In this document: positions 8,446-16,874 of the stretch, piece by piece
Layout: every line of letters begins with the position of its first letter
Position numbering within the stretch: the stretch's first letter is position 1
Origin: Hahella sp. CCB-MM4
Lineage (GTDB): Bacteria > Pseudomonadota > Gammaproteobacteria > Pseudomonadales > Oleiphilaceae
Reading direction: 5' to 3'
Assembly: GCF_002260525.1 (NCBI RefSeq)
Contig: NZ_MRYI01000004.1
Span: 124,001 to 188,000 of the forward strand
DNA length: 64,000 bases
Program-made: the position numbers and the translations under genes
Notes under the pieces: model-generated
Told to the model about the DNA's origin: nothing
Database searches by the model: none
The model's input: the letters and a program-made list of their open reading frames with translations, nothing else

Positions 8446-10077
8446 ATGAAAATCGACTACAGTAACGTCGTTAAGCCCGAAACCTATACGTTTGACTTCT
8501 GCGTATTAGGGGGAGGAATTGCCGGAATCATCACCACCAACGAACTCGTCAAGAAATGCCCCGATCAGAGTATATGCCTTATTGAAAGCGGCAGTTTTAG
8601 CCTTGATAACCCTCATAACAGGGAGCTAAAGGAGGTACTTTTTTCTGATCTGGCGATCAAGAAAAACTCCCGCGAATTCGCCCTGGGAGGAGCAACCAAT
8701 ACCTGGGGAGGGCTAAGCACTCACTTTGAGGAGTTTGAAACCCGGGGACGGGACTACTTGGAAACCCATGATTGGCCAATATCTTACGAAGAACTGAGCC
8801 AATATTACCGGTATGCGTCAGAACACTATCAGTTTACCGATACACTCGATGAGTCTACTGAAAAGAGCCGCTATTTCGAAAATTTCAGAAAACGTGTCTT
8901 CTTTGCCCAGCTCGAGCCGGTCAACTATGCATCCTACCTGAACAATGCGGTTCACCTGATTTACAACGCACATGTGACTGAACTTCATTCAGAAGGCGAG
9001 ACAGTGACGAAAGCCGTTATCAGCAATGCCGGCACCCAAATAACCTCATCGGTTCAGGCGAAGACTTTTATAATAGCCCTCGGCGGCATCGAAACTGTCC
9101 GGCTGCTTCTCAACTCTCAGGTAAAAGGGGCATTAACATTAGGCACCGAAGGCCAGTTACTAGGCCGATATTTCATGAACCATCCCAAGAGTGAATACGG
9201 CCTGCTGAAATTGAACCAGCCAACCCCCATCAATGATTATGTAGGCACCATAGACCAAGGTCGTTACAAGTACATAGGTATCAGCCTTCCCCTTGATATC
9301 CAGAGAAGTCAGCGGCTTCTGAATAATTATGTACGCTTTGAACCGATTCTCCCCTGGAGTGACGACAAAGTTGTGTCCGCCGTCATTTCCTTTCTGATGA
9401 ACAAGCGTACTTTCTTTAAAATTTTTATGGCGCTTTATCAGCAGAAAGAAGTCACTATGCTCGATTTCAGTGAAACAGGAGACACGGATCACCTAGAGAG
9501 AGTTGAGCGCCGGAGCAGACTGAAATCAATATCCTTGGCAGTACAGTATCTCTATTACCGGTTAACGAACAAGAAGCCGAAAATCACCACTTACCGAATC
9601 CGGAACTACATCGAGATGGAGCCCCGCTACGATAACCATATAACGTTATCGGAAGAGGTGGACCTATTTGGAAACAGGAAGGTTCAGGTGAACTATTCAC
9701 TCAGCGAGAGAGAAAAGAGAACGATGCTTCTACTGCACGAAAAAATCAGTGAGCATCTCTTGGAGGTAAATATTGGAGACCTTCACAGCAAATTAGAGGA
9801 TGAAGTTGACTGGCCAATTGCCACAGACGCGTCACATCACATGGGGGGAACGATAATGGGAGACTCGCCAGACAATTCAGTGACGAATAGCGATCTGCGA
9901 ATCCATAGCATCGAGAATCTCTACATTGCCAGTAGCTCAGTGATGCCAACGGGCGGGAGTCATAATCCAACCTTTACCATCGCCGCTCTGTCCTGTTATT
10001 TGGCGGACAGGCTTTCCAGGAAAGTCCTGTCCGCATCCCCTATTCACGACGAGGAAGCCACGGTCGGCACACATTGA
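8446..10077 (+). CDS. GMC-family FAD-dependent oxidoreductase
   Basis: The 543-residue flavoprotein has the N-terminal FAD dinucleotide fold at 20-50 (CVLGGGIAGII ... SICLIES). It also has the segment LGGATNTWGG (~80) and the C-terminal GMC block: HH at 464-465 followed by MGGTIMG, then LYIASSSVMPTGGSHNPTFTIAAL. The His pair and the HNP motif fit the catalytic site of GMC alcohol/sugar oxidases and dehydrogenases. The start is set at the ATG at 8446, just before the FAD fold; the ribosome site is weak and an upstream start is possible. No signal peptide is visible, so it is probably cytoplasmic. A GMC enzyme inside an EPS cluster suggests oxidation of a sugar, sugar alcohol or acyl precursor; the substrate cannot be read from sequence. 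Confidence 0.85.
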   Translation: MKIDYSNVVKPETYTFDFCVLGGGIAGIITTNELVKKCPDQSICLIESGSFSLDNPHNRELKEVLFSDLAIKKNSREFALGGATNTWGGLSTHFEEFETRGRDYLETHDWPISYEELSQYYRYASEHYQFTDTLDESTEKSRYFENFRKRVFFAQLEPVNYASYLNNAVHLIYNAHVTELHSEGETVTKAVISNAGTQITSSVQAKTFIIALGGIETVRLLLNSQVKGALTLGTEGQLLGRYFMNHPKSEYGLLKLNQPTPINDYVGTIDQGRYKYIGISLPLDIQRSQRLLNNYVRFEPILPWSDDKVVSAVISFLMNKRTFFKIFMALYQQKEVTMLDFSETGDTDHLERVERRSRLKSISLAVQYLYYRLTNKKPKITTYRIRNYIEMEPRYDNHITLSEEVDLFGNRKVQVNYSLSEREKRTMLLLHEKISEHLLEVNIGDLHSKLEDEVDWPIATDASHHMGGTIMGDSPDNSVTNSDLRIHSIENLYIASSSVMPTGGSHNPTFTIAALSCYLADRLSRKVLSASPIHDEEATVGTH

Positions 10078-10090
10078 CTCAACAGCTAAT

Positions 10091-10852
10091 CTAGGCCTGA
10101 TTGAGGTCGTAGTTCTCGTGAAAATGGACATTGTCAGCGTGGCTCATACTGCTCATATAAACCGCCTTGTTCTTAAAGTAAGATCCGGCAAACAGATGAA
10201 CCTCTTTCTTCAGAAGATATCCGGCGATGGATACATGCAAACGATCGGTATAAATGACCTCGTATTTATTGATTTCCTCAAAGAAACCTTTAGCGTCAGT
10301 CAGGTAATTTCCTTTCTTGCTCAAGTCGAGGTTCGTCTTAGGAATCTCAATTTGCTTCGCACTTTCATCATCTGTTCTTAAGAAATATCCAACGCCTTTC
10401 CCGCATGGACCCTTGTAAAAGTCATCACCGATAAAAAAGGCCATATCATGACAGAAATCCGCTTGCGGCATATTCTCTTTACTTTGGAATTCGTCCCGGC
10501 GGTAGAAAGTCGTATTGTCGATCGAGTATGGCGTTTCATAGCTGGACGGTAAAACAAGCACTTTGAACCTGTTTTTCAGCTTTCTCACATAGTTTTCTGA
10601 ATGATTCCAGTGACTACACCAGGCTCCGCCACCGCCATATATAACAGTTCCGCCTCTCAAAAATGGAAGGATCCAGTCTTTCTTGTCAATAGACAGCTCT
10701 TTGTATTTCAAGCCGATATGGTCAAAAAACTTGAGCGTTCCGTGTCTGATGAGACCATCCCCCCAGTTACCATAGTTGGCCAGGTAATAGACGGGTTTGC
10801 CGTTGGTAATTTCGTTGATTTTTTCTTTGAGTGAAGCAAATTCTTTTTGCAT
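10091..10852 (-). CDS. Polysaccharide pyruvyl transferase family protein
   Basis: The 253-residue protein has the family hallmarks: NYGNWGD at 26-32 (nucleotide/GT-B-like N-domain), a GGGG turn at 73-76 and a C-terminal TDRLHVSIAGYLL with the conserved Arg-x-His (~205-215). Members use phosphoenolpyruvate to put ketal pyruvate on EPS sugars, giving a negative charge. It is shorter than the usual 300-400 residues but has both ends of the fold. Last gene of the six-gene minus-strand run that begins at 16492. It converges with the GMC gene, with 13 bases between stop codons and no terminator hairpin. Confidence 0.85.
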   Translation of the reverse strand: MQKEFASLKEKINEITNGKPVYYLANYGNWGDGLIRHGTLKFFDHIGLKYKELSIDKKDWILPFLRGGTVIYGGGGAWCSHWNHSENYVRKLKNRFKVLVLPSSYETPYSIDNTTFYRRDEFQSKENMPQADFCHDMAFFIGDDFYKGPCGKGVGYFLRTDDESAKQIEIPKTNLDLSKKGNYLTDAKGFFEEINKYEVIYTDRLHVSIAGYLLKKEVHLFAGSYFKNKAVYMSSMSHADNVHFHENYDLNQA

Positions 10853-10912
10853 TAATATGTTTCCAGACCGCTTTGAGATTAAGAGATTCGAACCCGTTTT
10901 CGACGACTAAAA

Positions 10913-11812
10913 CTAAAAGTAGTTACGCTTCTGCACTCTGCTCATGAACCATTTGAACTCTGAAATAAAGCTGCCAATCAAGTCTTTCAGGATCATAATG
11001 AAATCGGGTTTTTGGGTATTTAAAAACTCATTACGAGGAAGATTAAAATCACTGCAGAACTGTTCGTCACAAGGGAGCCCGTTAGCTTTACCGCTTTCAC
11101 CAGACCAGTTCTCTCCAGTCCCCAGCACCCAGCAGGCAGCCCGGAATTTAAAGCTTTGCGGCGTAATCCCCATGGACTTGAAGTAATTGTAGTGCTTAGC
11201 GTGATTTCCCAGTATCTCGTATATGTAATGCTCATCCAGAGTATTGAGCAGATCCTCTTTTGATGAGTTTTCAGTTAATTGAGGGTGTTTGCTGCTCTCA
11301 CCCTGCTCCAATATAAACTCATAATCGTAGGCAAAAGTGCTTCCGCAATATCGGGTGAGGCCGGCTTTCTTCTTGTACTCTTTCTCTGAATACGAAACGA
11401 AATACCCTTTGTCCACATACCAGACTTTCGCCTTTGGACTTTCTTCCAGGGTTTTGACGATGTCTTTATGGATCCAATCATCCGCATCGAATATATAGAC
11501 ATAATCAGGCGAGTATTTTTTAGAATACAACAGCCCTGAATACAGCTTGCAGGCCTTATCTCCTGAATTGGCGGAAAACTGCAGAGATGAAGTATTCTGT
11601 CCGACCGCAGGTGGAGGAAAGTCAACGACGTGATATTCGATCCTCGGATCGTCGTACTTGTTTTCCGGCACCTGATTACAGACAACGACCACCTTGAAGT
11701 TGTCACTGGTCTGGCCACAGACAGTTCCCAGAGTAACCTTTAGAATCTTCTCTATCTGTCCGTAATCTTTTGCGTTCTCAGGGTGTCGTATAGAGGTTAA
11801 GAATACAACCAT
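10913..11812 (-). CDS. Glycosyltransferase, GT-A (GT2-like), sister of the gene at 6375
   Basis: The 299-residue enzyme shows CGQTSDNFKVVVV near the N-terminus, DADD at 109-112 and YCGST at 155-159. The 46-residue spacing between the two motifs equals that in the glycosyltransferase at 6375-7154. The C-terminal ~100 residues (GTGENWSGE, CDEQFCSDF) have no counterpart in that shorter relative. The start ATG has AAGGAAC upstream. It lies between the pyruvyltransferase and the transglutaminase-like gene in the same run. It probably transfers a sugar in EPS assembly; donor and linkage unknown. Confidence 0.75.
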   Translation of the reverse strand: MVVFLTSIRHPENAKDYGQIEKILKVTLGTVCGQTSDNFKVVVVCNQVPENKYDDPRIEYHVVDFPPPAVGQNTSSLQFSANSGDKACKLYSGLLYSKKYSPDYVYIFDADDWIHKDIVKTLEESPKAKVWYVDKGYFVSYSEKEYKKKAGLTRYCGSTFAYDYEFILEQGESSKHPQLTENSSKEDLLNTLDEHYIYEILGNHAKHYNYFKSMGITPQSFKFRAACWVLGTGENWSGESGKANGLPCDEQFCSDFNLPRNEFLNTQKPDFIMILKDLIGSFISEFKWFMSRVQKRNYF

Positions 11813-11860
11813 AAAGGTTCCTTGAATCTTGTCTGTTTGGTTTTAATAGAAAGCTTTCAT

Positions 11861-12700
11861 TCAGCTGGATTTGTTTATACGACGCCTTTTATTTAAATAT
11901 AAAACGCCTGCTGCGCCCAGAATCAATAAAATGGGCAAAGGCCATTTCATAAAATAGGCAAATTTCTCAAAATAATATTTCTTCGTGATGAAATGTGAAA
12001 CGCCATTCCAACGTTGATAGTCCTTTCCGTATAACCAGTTAAGAGTGTTAACTTCCTTTTCAGTATATCCCTCGGCGGAATAGAAAGCCCTTACCAGAGC
12101 AGGAGAACTGTTTATTTCATCAGTAGAATATGGAAGGGCCACGCCAAAATCCGGATCAAATACCCGCGTTGCACCATCATTGAAACTGGCCTCAATCACG
12201 ACGTGACCCGGGAAAGTAATGATCTGGTTTGGAATATTCTGCTGATTCAGTATTTGGGACATGACCATTGAAGCATCACCACAGATCCCGATACCCCGCT
12301 TCAAGCTGAGATCGTAGTTCGCATAGTGATACTTCTCAAACTCGGGAATGCCTGATACCAATGCCATCACATAAAGGAAATAGTTCTCCCATACCGGGAT
12401 TCTCTGATTATATTTACGAGGATCTTGTTCCTCATTCCACTGAATATGAGCAAGGGTCTGTGAAATGACAAAGGTCATACGCTCAGCGTACTGTTCTTCC
12501 GTCTCCCCTTCCTTTCTTGGAATCGCTTTTTTAGCATCGTCATAGGTCAAAGACACGTCGTTGTGAAAACGCAATTCCGAATCCTGAATGGTAGCAGGAC
12601 GAATATCCTGAGTAAGACCATAAATATTGATGAGGAGGAGGATCCCTCCCAGGAGAATAGCCGCGAATGCGGTAATCTGGACTACTTTATCACTCTTCAT
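11861..12700 (-). CDS. Membrane-anchored transglutaminase-like (papain-fold) protein
   Basis: The 279-residue protein has one transmembrane helix at ~7-28 and another at ~252-268, bracketing a soluble domain. That domain carries a transglutaminase-type triad: Cys140 in GICGDAS, His166 in PGHVVIE and Asp182 in VFDPDFG. The two-helix topology suggests a periplasmic domain. In other EPS systems related Cys proteases/transglutaminases sit beside polymerases or ligases, but a specific partner is not known to me. One base separates it from the O-ligase gene, so the two are almost certainly co-translated. It could process or crosslink a protein partner of the ligase, or bind glycan without catalysis. 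Confidence 0.75.
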   Translation of the reverse strand: MKSDKVVQITAFAAILLGGILLLINIYGLTQDIRPATIQDSELRFHNDVSLTYDDAKKAIPRKEGETEEQYAERMTFVISQTLAHIQWNEEQDPRKYNQRIPVWENYFLYVMALVSGIPEFEKYHYANYDLSLKRGIGICGDASMVMSQILNQQNIPNQIITFPGHVVIEASFNDGATRVFDPDFGVALPYSTDEINSSPALVRAFYSAEGYTEKEVNTLNWLYGKDYQRWNGVSHFITKKYYFEKFAYFMKWPLPILLILGAAGVLYLNKRRRINKSS

Positions 12701-12701
12701 T

Positions 12702-14066
12702 TCAAGCTATCCGTTCACCGTTAACCGGACGTTCATCGGGTCTATTTTCTTCGGATTCTCCTGGACCTTCCAATGTCTTACACTTTTTCAGAACATACAG
12801 GTTATAGGCACAGGCCGAAAACAGTACCAGCCAATAAAGTACCTCAGCCCTTAATCGATTAATAAACGTCATTGCCAGCAAAAAGGCAATACAGGCTGCC
12901 TGCAATGCCACTATTTTAAAATACTCATCAACATGATTTCTCTTTCGGAGCTCTTTCTTACACAAATTTAAAGTTCTCCACACCACCACCAACATCATGA
13001 TGAGCCCAATCAGTCCCGGGTACCCTATTTCTGATAACGCCTCAAACCATGAAGAATGAACGGTTCTGTTGATTTTTCCCCCGGTGTTAAAACCATATGG
13101 AATATAAAACTCCGCGTAGTGGTTAAAACCGTGAAATCCAGCTCCGAAAGGATGATCCTTTGCCATTTCCCATGCGGCTTTCCAGAAGATAGTGCGCGTA
13201 GCGGCATTTTCATGTTCCTCTGATACCTGGGTATTGGTGATCGTTTTCATTCGTTCGATAAAGGATTCATCCACCAATGTGGCTGCTCCCATCAACCCAA
13301 ACAGCGTGATAAAAATAGCTGTCGCCTTTTGGAACTTTCTCTGGAATGAGGAAAAGTACATGTGATACATGAAAAACAGCACACTGGCAGCGACACCGAG
13401 AAATGCACCACGGCTGTTGATGAGGACCAGCCCGTTGGCTATAAACAGTCCGGCAAATACAAATATGCCCTTCGCCATCTTGCTCTTGTGAATCCAGAAG
13501 TAATAGAGGCACAACACAAGACTGGGGGTGATAGCGGCAGCTATACCGTTGGCATCAGGTGAATCCACCGTACCAATGCCCTCCACACGGCCACCGGCGT
13601 TCCTGCCAGTCTCAAATGCTACCCAGCCGATGTACCAACTGCCGAAGATATAACCGTATATAATGGCGTTAAGCTTGCCTTCGGAATCAATCAGCTTATA
13701 GGCAACGGAAACAATAATGATCAACTTAATGAAGTTAATCATGTATTCAAGATGATACTGTGGGAGTGCCGCGTAAAAGTATGCAAATGAATATAGGAAA
13801 ACGATGAAGTACATCCATTTGAACTGCGGCACGTCAAAAAGCCGGTTTTCTTTAAAGTCCTTGTATTTGAAAAGGAACAGCACCAGCATCAGGCAGACGA
13901 CATAAAACGAATAACTCAGATAGGGAACCAGCCCTCCCCACCAACGATTAGGTGGGTTAAAGAAGTACACGGCCTCATAAAGTACAAACGCATAAACAGG
14001 ATGCCTGAATACTGCAAACAGACTTCCTGCCATATATGTCGAGAAGAAAAGTATAACGTTAAGCAT
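12702..14066 (-). CDS. O-antigen ligase-type protein, exosortase A-associated O-ligase family
   Basis: The 454-residue polytopic membrane protein has YFFNPPNRWWGG near the N-terminus. Later it has ERMKTITNT, RTIFWKAAWEMAKDHPFGAGFHGF and VHSSWFEALSEIGYPGL. These match the pattern I know from TIGR03097 (putative O-glycosylation ligase, exosortase A-associated) and the wider Wzy_C/WaaL family. The His in VHSSWFE is in the usual catalytic periplasmic loop. It would transfer or polymerise undecaprenyl-linked glycan in the periplasm. It is the second enzyme of this class in the locus (the other is at 3744-6035) and is followed directly by the transglutaminase-like gene. Confidence 0.85.
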   Translation of the reverse strand: MLNVILFFSTYMAGSLFAVFRHPVYAFVLYEAVYFFNPPNRWWGGLVPYLSYSFYVVCLMLVLFLFKYKDFKENRLFDVPQFKWMYFIVFLYSFAYFYAALPQYHLEYMINFIKLIIIVSVAYKLIDSEGKLNAIIYGYIFGSWYIGWVAFETGRNAGGRVEGIGTVDSPDANGIAAAITPSLVLCLYYFWIHKSKMAKGIFVFAGLFIANGLVLINSRGAFLGVAASVLFFMYHMYFSSFQRKFQKATAIFITLFGLMGAATLVDESFIERMKTITNTQVSEEHENAATRTIFWKAAWEMAKDHPFGAGFHGFNHYAEFYIPYGFNTGGKINRTVHSSWFEALSEIGYPGLIGLIMMLVVVWRTLNLCKKELRKRNHVDEYFKIVALQAACIAFLLAMTFINRLRAEVLYWLVLFSACAYNLYVLKKCKTLEGPGESEENRPDERPVNGERIA

Positions 14067-14094
14067 TTTGTTACTTCCTGGCCGTTCGGCGCTC

Positions 14095-14955
14095 TTACCT
14101 CGCTCTCCGCTTCTTAAGCAAAGACTTTCGCCACTGCCACTGCAATTGAATCTCCCCCACTATCCTCTGGTGAAGTTTATAGTAGACCTTCTCCAACGCG
14201 GAGGGAGCCACTTTATCCCCTATCAGTTGATAGCCATGCTCCTTCAGAGTCTTGCCAGCCACGTGCTCTATTAGTGCAATTTCACGGGATGAGAGCTTGG
14301 CCTGCCACTTTTCCGCCAGCTTTTTATCGGGTGACTTATTGGTATTAGTATTATGAGGGTTCTCCTTGAACATTGCCTTTTTCTTGTCATATTTCAGCAT
14401 GTCTTCATCAAACGGCAGCGACAAGTGCTCACAAATTCTTCGAAGCTCAACCTCCATATTGGCGACTAAATCCTCAAACCTGAGTACCAGTACATCGTCG
14501 GGGTATTTCCGGGCAAATTCCATTTGCTGATGAATTTCATCCTGCCAGCGGATAGCTCCGGTATAGGCATTGGTCCCCAACCCCCATTTATTTTCGATAT
14601 AGGAGTTAACCACCCCACGCCCATCCCGAATAATCAAAAGAAACTTGCTTCCCGGGATAAAGGCCTGAAGCTCATCAAGATACTCTGAAAACTCTGGGTC
14701 CTTTACTCCCCAGACCGTCTTGTTTTCTTTTTCCAGCAGGTCTTCAAGTGAACAGCCGTGCCGTTCCTCAATCTGCCTGTCCATCAAAGATAAAATGGAC
14801 TCGGCGTTTTTTGTTCCTGTGAAGACTTTCTCCACACTGATTTCGTTCTGAATAAAAAGGTCTTTATGGGTCGAGAGAATGCGAGTCAGCAAGGTAGTCC
14901 CGGCCCTTTGTGTGCCCAATATAAATACCGGAAACTTAAGATTTTTCACTTCCAT
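14095..14955 (-). CDS. Sulfotransferase (PAPS-dependent)
   Basis: The 286-residue protein has the 5'-phosphosulfate-binding loop FILGTQRAGTTLL at 11-23 and the 3'-phosphate-binding segment RDGRGVVNSY at 110-119. These are the two defining parts of PAPS sulfotransferases. The C-terminal part (EDLVANMEVELRRICEHLSL) is the usual helical end. It has no signal peptide, so sulfate would be added to a cytoplasmic lipid-linked or nucleotide-linked sugar. It lies between a flippase and an O-ligase in the same transcription unit. A second sulfotransferase is at 20593-21627, so the EPS probably carries sulfate at two positions. The PAPS-forming genes are not in the window. Confidence 0.85.
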   Translation of the reverse strand: MEVKNLKFPVFILGTQRAGTTLLTRILSTHKDLFIQNEISVEKVFTGTKNAESILSLMDRQIEERHGCSLEDLLEKENKTVWGVKDPEFSEYLDELQAFIPGSKFLLIIRDGRGVVNSYIENKWGLGTNAYTGAIRWQDEIHQQMEFARKYPDDVLVLRFEDLVANMEVELRRICEHLSLPFDEDMLKYDKKKAMFKENPHNTNTNKSPDKKLAEKWQAKLSSREIALIEHVAGKTLKEHGYQLIGDKVAPSALEKVYYKLHQRIVGEIQLQWQWRKSLLKKRRAR

Positions 14956-15040
14956 TCATAACTCCTGATCAAGGACTACCTTTGTTTTAAACATATCTAT
15001 TTTCCATACCGCCTTGCTACCGATATGGCTTATGCCCCAG

Positions 15041-16492
15041 CTATTTTTTCCGGAGCATCCCTAAAATTCGGCCCAGCATTTCTTGTATTTCAGACGCCAG
15101 AGGGTGCTTGATTAATATAAGCGATGTCAGCCAGACAACCCCGGTTGTCACTCCCAGTACTGAGACCGTTATGATGACAGCTGTCGTCTCGAAGTCCATC
15201 AGCAGATCCAATACATAAGCCCACCCGACACAAACAGCGGCGACGATGAAGTTTCCAGCATAGCGGGTTAACTGATCTGTCACTTTTATATCGAGCAGTC
15301 GATGCAATACAGCTGAGACCACAAGAAAATCGATAAAGCTGACAAACACCATTCCCCATGCAACTCCAGCCAACCCTTTCTGGTACTGGAAATACACGAC
15401 AATGGCAGTAATCACCAGCATTACCAGGTCTTTCTGGAACATGACTTTTTCATGGCCGGTCGTCACCAGCAATGAGGGGCTGAGTACGTGAATAAAGCGG
15501 AAGATAGCCCAGTAACTTAAAATCGAGACCAGATCAGCACTCTGTTCCCATTGGCTTCCAAAAAAGAGTTCGATGACCGGGCCACTGGCATATCCCGCTA
15601 CCGCGAGCACGGGAATCAGTATTCCCCCAAGCAGTTTGGAAGCATTCAGGTAGGGTTCGGCCAGGCTTTGCCCCATCCGCTTCTTATCGGCAAGATAAGG
15701 GGCTACTACCGGCTGAATACCACTATTGATAAACATGGTTAGGAAGCTCAGGAAACCCAGGCCTCTCGAGAAATAGGCAACTTCAGAGTTTGTGCCGAGC
15801 TTACCGATAATCAGGTCAGGCACCGAGATAGATATCTTTCGGAACAGATTAGAGAAGGTAACAAATATGCCAAATTTGGCGATGGATCGTATCCCTGAGA
15901 ATGTCATTCCCAATCCAAAATGTTTTGGGCGGAAAAAGATCACCGCGAGAAATTCAACAATAAATCCGACCGCATTCGAATAGGCAAGGGAAAAATAGCT
16001 ATATCCCAGCATAATAAAGGCAATCGCGGATGCAAACTGGGCAAACTGGCTTGTGGTTTCGATAATAAACCGCTGTTTGAAATGGAACTCCCTGGCCATC
16101 AGCGATTTCGCTATTCCCACGTGAGGAGACAGGAAGAAGCCGATTGATAACACCTGAACCAGGAACGCAATATCTTCCTTGTTATAGAAGCCTTCAATAC
16201 TCCAGGAACTTAAAACCAGAACAGTTCCAGTGGTCCAGGATATCAGCACACTCAGCCCCAGTGCCCTTTTTACCTTATCCGCATCCAGCGTTTCTTCCCT
16301 GATCAGGTATCCACCCACACCAAATGATTTCAGCTCGGCGGCAATCAGGGAGATGGCACTGGCAATAGCAAACACACCAAGCTCATCCGGCGTCAAAAGT
16401 CTGGCAATCAGAACAATAGATGCCAGATTGATCGCGTGATTGATGTACTTTGAAAAAGCTGAATAGGCTATCGCTTTATAAACTTTGCTCAT
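15041..16492 (-). CDS. Lipid-linked oligosaccharide flippase (Wzx-like, MOP superfamily)
   Basis: The 483-residue protein has ~12-14 hydrophobic segments and opens with SAFSKYINHAINLASIVLIARLLTPDELG, the usual Wzx/Polysacc_synt first helix. The family moves undecaprenyl-diphosphate-linked repeat units from the inner to the outer face of the cytoplasmic membrane. It is the first gene of the six-gene minus-strand run, with ~380 bases of spacer upstream that must hold its promoter. A second flippase at 17937-19415 suggests either two glycan products or a transferred duplicate system. Confidence 0.88.
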   Translation of the reverse strand: MSKVYKAIAYSAFSKYINHAINLASIVLIARLLTPDELGVFAIASAISLIAAELKSFGVGGYLIREETLDADKVKRALGLSVLISWTTGTVLVLSSWSIEGFYNKEDIAFLVQVLSIGFFLSPHVGIAKSLMAREFHFKQRFIIETTSQFAQFASAIAFIMLGYSYFSLAYSNAVGFIVEFLAVIFFRPKHFGLGMTFSGIRSIAKFGIFVTFSNLFRKISISVPDLIIGKLGTNSEVAYFSRGLGFLSFLTMFINSGIQPVVAPYLADKKRMGQSLAEPYLNASKLLGGILIPVLAVAGYASGPVIELFFGSQWEQSADLVSILSYWAIFRFIHVLSPSLLVTTGHEKVMFQKDLVMLVITAIVVYFQYQKGLAGVAWGMVFVSFIDFLVVSAVLHRLLDIKVTDQLTRYAGNFIVAAVCVGWAYVLDLLMDFETTAVIITVSVLGVTTGVVWLTSLILIKHPLASEIQEMLGRILGMLRKK

Positions 16493-16874
16493 TTCTTCTG
16501 ATATGTCAGGGTTACTACATAATCCAGGGGCAGATGTCAGGTCCCGTAACGGGATCCGGTCTGCGCTGGAGCCATTTATTACCGTCGGTGAAGATTGCTA
16601 ACCGCCCTGCCGCATTCTGCAGGACCTCCAACCACTGATATTGATTGGCATGCCTTCCCTGCACAGATAATTATGCGTAGACACCACCGTTGTCGGCAGG
16701 CAGCTACCGAGCAATTGATGAAAGCGATTTTTGGAGGATTAGCCCTTAAAAAATTTGCGGGTATTATAAGGATTAGTGCGTTGAATTACGTAATATTTAT
16801 TCCTTAATTTTAAATTTTTTACCGTTTGGGGGAGCTAAAGCCTGATTTTTACCACCAAAAGGCCTAGTACCCCC
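16493..16874. other. 382-base spacer between two minus-strand EPS runs
   Basis: The stretch holds the promoter of the flippase run at its left side and the untranslated end of the GT2 gene at its right. Just after the GT2 stop codon lies an imperfect inverted repeat (GGGGG...GCCT against AGGC...CCCCC, ~16831-16874) without a following T-run, so it is at best a weak terminator. A short plus-strand frame (16595-16807) has no recognisable features. The right half is strongly AT-rich. This is the natural boundary between the 6-16.5 kb module and the long 16.9-34.9 kb run. Confidence 0.45.

Noticed and set aside
16595-16807. 70-residue plus-strand frame in an intergenic spacer
   Set aside because: No ribosome site, no family-like residues, and the composition is that of the AT-rich spacer.
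16831-16874. Possible rho-independent terminator after the GT2 gene
   Set aside because: The stem is interrupted and there is no T-run directly after it; kept only as a note in the spacer entry.
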